Shown here in pieces: positions 5,371-8,382 of a stretch of DNA of 8,382 nt. How positions within the stretch are numbered: the stretch's first letter is position 1; each line of letters starts with the position of its first letter. Position numbers and translations under genes: made by a program. The notes under the pieces are model-generated. The model saw only the letters and a list, made by a program, of their open reading frames with translations, made no database searches and had not been told where the DNA came from. The DNA comes from CAYPAU01 sp964408825 (GTDB lineage: Bacteria > Patescibacteriota > Microgenomatia > Levybacterales > UBA12049), in the NCBI GenBank assembly GCA_964408825.1, contig CAYPAU010000021.1, positions 1-8,382 of the forward strand, in the 5' to 3' direction.

Positions 5371-5411
5371 CCTGAGCCTGCTTGTCCTGAGTTAGTCGAA
5401 TGGGCCGAAGG
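5371..5411. repeat. Degenerate CTGAG...GTCGAA...GAAGG repeat element
   Basis: The segment has two CCTGAG words (5371-5376 and 5386-5391), GTCGAA (5395-5400) and CCGAAGG (5405-5411). These resemble scrambled parts of the short extragenic repeat CCTGAGCTTGTCGAAGG, which I recall from many bacterial genomes. A related word, CTGAGTTTACCGAAG, lies at 5301-5315, between nusG and the second copy of its end. Such elements are usually intergenic and of unknown function. Confidence 0.45.
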
Positions 5412-5412
5412 A

Positions 5413-5439
5413 GACTTTTTGCAGGTAATTAAACTATAG
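5413..5439 (+). pseudogene. Third copy of the nusG 3' end
   Basis: In frame it reads DFLQVIKL and a TAG stop. The first 14 nt are identical to the true nusG end (from 5260). After that it differs at four positions, one of which changes Thr to Ile. Directly upstream, GTCGAA TGGG recalls GTCGAG TTGG of nusG with a short insert between, as if the extragenic repeat had broken it. Upstream homology to nusG does not extend further. Confidence 0.6.
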
Positions 5440-5509
5440 CGTATAGATAACAGCGTATAGAGAATAGTTAACTAAACGCTAGACGCTAATCGCTATTAAC
5501 TATAATATA
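5433..5509. repeat. Degenerate heptanucleotide array 2 (11 units) upstream of rplK
   Basis: From 5433 the sequence divides in one register into actatag, cgtatag, ataacag, cgtatag, agaatag, then ttaacta, aacgcta, gacgcta, atcgcta, ttaacta, taatata. The first five units end in AG (mostly TAG) and the next five in CTA, the reverse complement of TAG, so the array is roughly inverted about 5467. It runs straight into the rplK ATG (5509). Confidence 0.65.
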
Positions 5510-5931
5510 TGGCTAAGAAGATAAAAACTATAATTAAAATCAACATTGCCGGAGGAGAGGCAACTCCTGCTCCGCCTGTTGGCACTGCTCTTGGTCCTCA
5601 CGGACTCCCCATTATGGAGTTTGTTAAGGCTTTTAATGAAAAGACAGCCGACCAGAAAGGCACAATAATTCCTGCGGTTATTACTGTTTATGAGGACCGA
5701 ACATTTTCCTTCGTCACGAAGAAATCCCCGGTTGCCGAGATGATAAAAAAAGCATTGGGCAAAGAAAAAGGTTCACAAAAACCCGGACGCGAATCCGGAG
5801 GAACGCTGACAAATGCTCAGGTTGAGGAAATCGCAAAAGCTAAAATGGAAGACTTAAACACGCAAGACGTAGCTCAGGCCTCAAGAATTGTTGAGGGAAC
5901 GGCCCGCAGTATGGGAATACAAGTAAAATAA
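5509..5931 (+). CDS. rplK: 50S ribosomal protein L11
   Basis: The 140-residue protein is full-length L11, which binds 23S rRNA at the GTPase-associated centre and forms the base of the L7/L12 stalk. The N-terminal domain has the proline motif APPVGTALGPHGLPIMEF (about 21-38). The C-terminal rRNA-binding domain covers about 68-140, with GTLTNAQVEEIAKAK at 98-112. No Shine-Dalgarno precedes the ATG. The upstream bases are the end of heptamer array 2. It normally follows nusG closely, and here the spacer is 222 nt and filled with repeats. Whether rplK has its own promoter in the array is unclear. Confidence 0.97.
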   Translation: MAKKIKTIIKINIAGGEATPAPPVGTALGPHGLPIMEFVKAFNEKTADQKGTIIPAVITVYEDRTFSFVTKKSPVAEMIKKALGKEKGSQKPGRESGGTLTNAQVEEIAKAKMEDLNTQDVAQASRIVEGTARSMGIQVK

Positions 5932-6007
5932 TGATTATTTACGATTTATGATTTACGAATTAAGAATTATGGGAAAAATAAATGATAAATGGTCAATGAT
6001 AAATGGT
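5931..6007. repeat. Degenerate heptanucleotide array 3 (11 units) between rplK and rplA
   Basis: Starting at the last base of the rplK stop, the units are atgatta, tttacga, tttatga, tttacga, attaaga, attatgg, gaaaaat, aaatgat, aaatggt, caatgat, aaatggt. At the right end this includes a perfect 14-bp tandem repeat (5981-5994 and 5995-6008), equal to two 7-nt units. The units aatgata and aatggtc also occur in array 1. An ATG at 5989 in frame with rplA lies inside the repeat and is not the start. Confidence 0.65.
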
Positions 6008-6020
6008 CACTCCGACCGAA

Positions 6021-6026
6021 GGGAGG
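6021..6026 (+). promoter_or_regulatory. Strong Shine-Dalgarno that fixes the rplA start
   Basis: GGGAGG at 6021-6026 followed by TTTT sets the ATG at 6031 as start. The in-frame ATG at 5989 lies in a tandem repeat and has no ribosome binding site. This is the only clear Shine-Dalgarno among the genes here, in contrast to the leaderless first genes. Confidence 0.75.
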
Positions 6027-6030
6027 TTTT

Positions 6031-6921
6031 ATGGGTAAAGTAAGAGTTAAAACCTTCGGATTACCCGAAGACGAAGAAAAACAAAGAAGAGAGAAAAAAC
6101 AAAAAAAAGAGACCAAAAAGCTTACTAAGGCGCCGGGTCTAAAGGGCGGAGAGAGAGTCGTTGCGGTTGGGCCAAGTGAGGAAGAGATTGAGAAAGTTTT
6201 AGAAACAAAACCTACCGAAGAGAGAAAGGAAGAACCCTCCTTTGCCAAGGCTCCCGCCGACGATAAATCTATGGCGGGCAAGTCGAAGGGCAAGAAGGGA
6301 AAGTTTGTTAAAAAGAAGGTCCGCTCTCAAAGANNNNNNNNNNGCTCTCAATGATACCAAGCCTCAGCCCTTGTTTTAGACAGGTCAAAGATCTATCCGC
6401 TCTCCGAGGCGCTTGAGCTTTTAGCAAAATTTCAAAAAGCCAAATTCGATGAAACTGTTGAGCTCCATTTAAATACTATAAAGGGTGGTATTTCAGGAAC
6501 CGTTACTCTCCCCCATGGAACCGGGAAAAAAACAAAGGTGGCAATTGCAACTGATGAATTAATTGAAGAAATTGAAAAAGGAAAAATAAATTTTGACATC
6601 TTGGTTGCAACCCCACAGACAATGCCACAACTTGCCAAGGTTGCAAAGATTTTAGGCCCCCGCGGCCTTATGCCCAATCCGAAGAACGGTACGATCACCC
6701 AAAACCCGGAAGCGCTTGTAAAAAAATTTGAAGCCGGACAAATTTCGTTTAAGACAGAAGCAAAGGCTCCTATTATTCACGTTTCGGTGGGGAAATTCTC
6801 CTTCGGAGACAAGAAGCTTAAAGAAAATATTGATACGATAATCGGGGCAGTAAAACCTGAAAACATCCAGAAAGCCACCCTCAAGTCCACAATGTCTCCG
6901 GGAATAAAAGTGCAAATTTAG
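6031..6921 (+). CDS. rplA: 50S ribosomal protein L1 with long N-terminal extension, interrupted by a scaffold gap
   Basis: L1 binds 23S rRNA at the stalk near the E site and, in many bacteria, represses its own operon. Residues 1 to about 101 are a lysine- and glutamate-rich extension with a GLKGGERVVAVG patch (about 37-48), followed by an inserted palindromic element (SFAKAPADDKSMAGK). The canonical core resumes at YQASALVLDRSKIYPLSEAL and contains GTVTLPHGTGKK and the signature ILGPRGLMPNPKNGT (6649-6693). Bases 6334-6343 are N, and an in-frame TGA follows at 6352-6354. The flanks overlap (6323-6333 and 6344-6354, 10 of 11 bases equal), so the gap is probably false. Joining them keeps the frame and yields about 289 residues. 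The stop TAG overlaps the stop of the convergent glycosyltransferase gene. Confidence 0.9.
6239..6289. repeat. Palindromic element inserted in frame in the L1 extension
   Basis: The outer arms (CCTTTGC at 6239-6245 and GTCGAAGG at 6282-6289) and the inner arms (CCCGCC at 6253-6258 and GGCGGG at 6273-6278) make an imperfect long hairpin. It is translated in the rplA frame as SFAKAPADDKSMAGK. Its left arm matches the intergenic fragment at 199-221. By analogy with Rickettsia palindromic elements, it appears able to sit in coding sequence without breaking the frame. The family name in this lineage is unknown to me. Confidence 0.55.
6334..6343. other. Scaffold gap (10 N), probably an unmerged contig overlap
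   Basis: The left flank ends GCTCTCAAAGA and the right flank begins GCTCTCAATGA, 10 of 11 bases equal and 21 nt (seven codons) apart. Collapsing the two gives an open rplA frame with AGA (Arg) where the right copy has TGA. Ten N is a conventional placeholder and need not reflect true missing length. Confidence 0.8.
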
Positions 6922-8264
6922 CCTGCCTTTTGATACCTATTTGGATGGTCCCCCACGAATACATCTCCTGCGACAGGTATTCTGCTTAAAAATGTTCTGG
7001 TGCTTCCTTTCCAAACGGGTAATTCTCCATGCGCGGATAGGACTTCATCATAGTAAGAAACATGCTGCGCCACAATTGTCTCCCACCTGAATCTTCTTAC
7101 TGCGTCCTCTCTTGATTTAGTCCTGAGTTCTTGAGCATATTGCCGGGGCAAATCCAATATTTTTATTATTTGGTCTTTCAAATCTTCGGGGTTTTGCGGT
7201 TTTGCCATAAAGGCGTGTAAATCATCTCCGATTGCTTCATTCTGTCCTTCAATATCTGTACAGACAACCAAAGTCCCCGACATTCTTCCTTCGGCAATTG
7301 TTCTATTGAATCCTTCTCCTCCGGTTGAAGGCGCAACGACTAAATCAGCAGTCCTGTATGCTTTGGCCAAATCGTGCTTTGAAACTACTCCCAAAAACTC
7401 GACATTCGGGATATCCTCTCTCTCCACTACTTCTTTTAATTTGGGTGTCATTTCTCCTTCTCCGGCCAGTTTGAGTCTGACATCGTAACCCTCTTTCCCA
7501 ACAAGATCATATGCTCTCAAAAGATCAATAAGTCCCTTGCGCGAGTCGTGCCTTGCTGCTGTGAGAATAACTTTACCTCCTTGCCTTTTCCATTCTTCGA
7601 GAGTTTCCCCCTCTGGGGTAAAAAGTGAAGCATCTATTCCATTATAGATTACCCTTTGTTCATGACCCGTATATGGATACCAAAAATTTGCCGTTCCTTC
7701 TGAAACAGAAATCCATCCGCTGAATCCTCTTTTTAGAGTTTGCACCCATCCCAGAGTAAAACCTCTGGGAAGGAATTGTTTAAACCTTACTCTTCTAATT
7801 CTCGCAAGAACCTCGGTTGCAATTTCTGTAATCCTCTCAACTCCGCCCGGCGGTGGACCTGCATGGAATTGCGCAACAAATGGCACTAATCTTTTCTCTC
7901 CATTAACTATTGGATTGGCAGATATTAATGTGTGTGCAGAGAAAGGAATAGCCGGCTGGTGGCAAACGACAAGATGAGGCCTTGCATCTTCTAGGATGTC
8001 GCGGGCTTTCCTCTTGCTAAATGCAAACCCAATTTCAAAATCTGTGCTTGCAACCGGAGCCTTTACTCCTCTTCCTAAATGGTAGTCTGAATCATCCTTC
8101 CTCTCAAGGGGATACCAGAGTGGCGCCGGACGAACTGTTTTTACCTCGCAGCCTAATCTCTCAAAGTGGGGAATCCCCTCCTCTATAAAACTGTTAACTC
8201 CACTTGGCTTGCCCTTCCGGTATGGAGAGTGAACTAGAATACTCAGCCGCTCAGATCTTGCCAT
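6918..8264 (-). CDS. Glycosyltransferase family 4 (GT-B fold), PimA-like
   Basis: The 448-residue cytosolic or membrane-associated enzyme transfers a sugar from a nucleotide donor to a lipid or glycan acceptor. The N-terminal acceptor domain opens with RLSILVHSPYRKGKPSGVNSF (about 6-26). The donor-binding domain begins near YNGID (207-211) and has ARHDSRKG (237-244), LAGEGE (266-271) and the E-x7-E motif, E317 to E325, within GGEGFNRTIAEG. No signal peptide or transmembrane span is seen. Its promoter gives a leaderless mRNA. It is convergent with rplA and their stop codons share bases (TTAG at 6918-6921). The expected rplJ-rplL are not in this position, so this gene appears to be inserted after rplA. 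Donor and acceptor cannot be read from sequence. With galU and PAP2 it suggests surface glycan synthesis. Confidence 0.9.
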   Translation of the reverse strand: MARSERLSILVHSPYRKGKPSGVNSFIEEGIPHFERLGCEVKTVRPAPLWYPLERKDDSDYHLGRGVKAPVASTDFEIGFAFSKRKARDILEDARPHLVVCHQPAIPFSAHTLISANPIVNGEKRLVPFVAQFHAGPPPGGVERITEIATEVLARIRRVRFKQFLPRGFTLGWVQTLKRGFSGWISVSEGTANFWYPYTGHEQRVIYNGIDASLFTPEGETLEEWKRQGGKVILTAARHDSRKGLIDLLRAYDLVGKEGYDVRLKLAGEGEMTPKLKEVVEREDIPNVEFLGVVSKHDLAKAYRTADLVVAPSTGGEGFNRTIAEGRMSGTLVVCTDIEGQNEAIGDDLHAFMAKPQNPEDLKDQIIKILDLPRQYAQELRTKSREDAVRRFRWETIVAQHVSYYDEVLSAHGELPVWKGSTRTFLSRIPVAGDVFVGDHPNRYQKAG

Positions 8265-8270
8265 CGAGGA

Positions 8271-8299
8271 ATTTTACAACTTTAAAAAGCTAATTTCAA
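8271..8299 (-). promoter_or_regulatory. Promoter of the glycosyltransferase gene
   Basis: On the minus strand TTGAAA (8299-8294) and TAAAAT (8276-8271) are separated by 17 nt. Six nt separate the -10 from the ATG, so the predicted transcription start is 8264, the A of the ATG. The -35 box overlaps the left end of the apparent rplA remnant (8295-8382). Confidence 0.75.
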
Positions 8300-8382
8300 G
8301 CTTGCCAAAAACATAAATGCTGCAGTTAACCTGAAAACATCCAGAAAGCCACCCTCAAGTCCACAATGTCTCCGGGAATAAA
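8295..8382 (+). pseudogene. Remnant of an rplA 3' end at the window end
   Basis: Bases 8328-8382 are identical over 55 nt to 6854-6908 in the 3' part of rplA. Just before, in the plus frame, 8295-8327 reads FKLAKNINAAV, which resembles KKLKENIDTIIGAV of L1 with three residues missing. Compared with rplA, one base is missing at the junction (GCAGTTAACCTG against GCAGTAAAACCTG), so the frame is shifted. It may be a true duplication at an insertion boundary, or a contig-end artefact of a 55-mer assembly. Confidence 0.55.

Noticed and set aside
5501..5506. TATAAT as the promoter -10 of rplK
   Set aside because: It lies 2 nt before the ATG, so transcription would start inside codon 2. It is better explained as part of heptamer array 2.
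5287..5508. L1 autoregulatory binding site ahead of rplK
   Set aside because: Such a site could be expected here, but I could not find a convincing mimic of the 23S rRNA L1 site. The repeats obscure it.
5433..6007. CRISPR array
   Set aside because: The repeat unit is 7 nt and degenerate, without spacers, and no cas genes are present.
5989..6030. ATG 5989 as the start of rplA
   Set aside because: It sits in a 14-bp tandem repeat without a ribosome binding site. The ATG at 6031 has GGGAGG just upstream.
6352..6354. In-frame TGA in rplA as a sign of TGA recoding to glycine (as in some CPR lineages)
   Set aside because: The TGA lies in the duplicated flank of the N gap, where the other copy reads AGA. 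No other gene in the window has an internal TGA.

Overview
The window is an AT-rich bacterial segment. It best fits a Candidate Phyla Radiation (Patescibacteria, possibly Microgenomates-like) genome assembled from a metagenome. This assignment is inference. It rests on a ribosomal protein L1 with a long charged N-terminal extension, small genes packed tightly, a DUF4342 protein, promoters sitting directly on start codons, a scaffold gap of 10 N, and a window end that repeats exactly 55 nt from inside the window. Nine of the 11 protein genes stop with TAA, two with TAG and none with TGA. No in-frame TGA occurs in the uninterrupted genes, so the standard code fits.

Layout. Bases 1-187 hold an intact tRNA-Thr(UGU) and the diverged 5' half of a second tRNA-Thr, both on the minus strand and each behind a similar extended -10 box. 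Bases 188-577 have no protein gene. They carry a palindromic repeat fragment, a candidate structured RNA (about 262-415, plus strand) and a hairpin. Bases 578-2077 hold three plus-strand genes: a NadM-type adenylyltransferase (NAD synthesis), an unrecognised 224-residue protein and a DUF4342 protein. A minus-strand unknown gene (2046-2744) overlaps the end of the last one. Next is a minus-strand galU-PAP2 pair (UDP-glucose synthesis and a lipid-phosphate phosphatase, pointing to envelope glycans). Divergent from galU is the conserved secE-nusG-rplK-rplA cluster (protein export, transcription elongation, ribosomal stalk base). A convergent glycosyltransferase family 4 gene follows where rplJ would normally be expected.

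The intergenic DNA holds the most unusual signals. (1) Three spacers around the secE-rplA genes (4386-4434, 5433-5509, 5931-6007) are built from degenerate 7-nt units in strict register, and one overlaps two promoters. (2) The C-terminal peptide of NusG with its stop codon is repeated twice downstream of nusG, in one case with synonymous codons throughout. (3) A diverged remnant of rplA's 3' end lies at the window end and a diverged half tRNA-Thr lies beside the intact one, so three different genes have partial second copies close by. (4) Every promoter I could place for a first gene puts the transcription start within 0-6 nt of the start codon, which implies leaderless mRNAs; rplA, inside the cluster, uses a strong Shine-Dalgarno instead. 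(5) A palindromic element is found both between genes and in frame inside the L1 extension.

The sequence has assembly flaws. The N gap in rplA looks like an unmerged overlap of two contigs, and the 55-nt terminal repeat may reflect a k-mer boundary.
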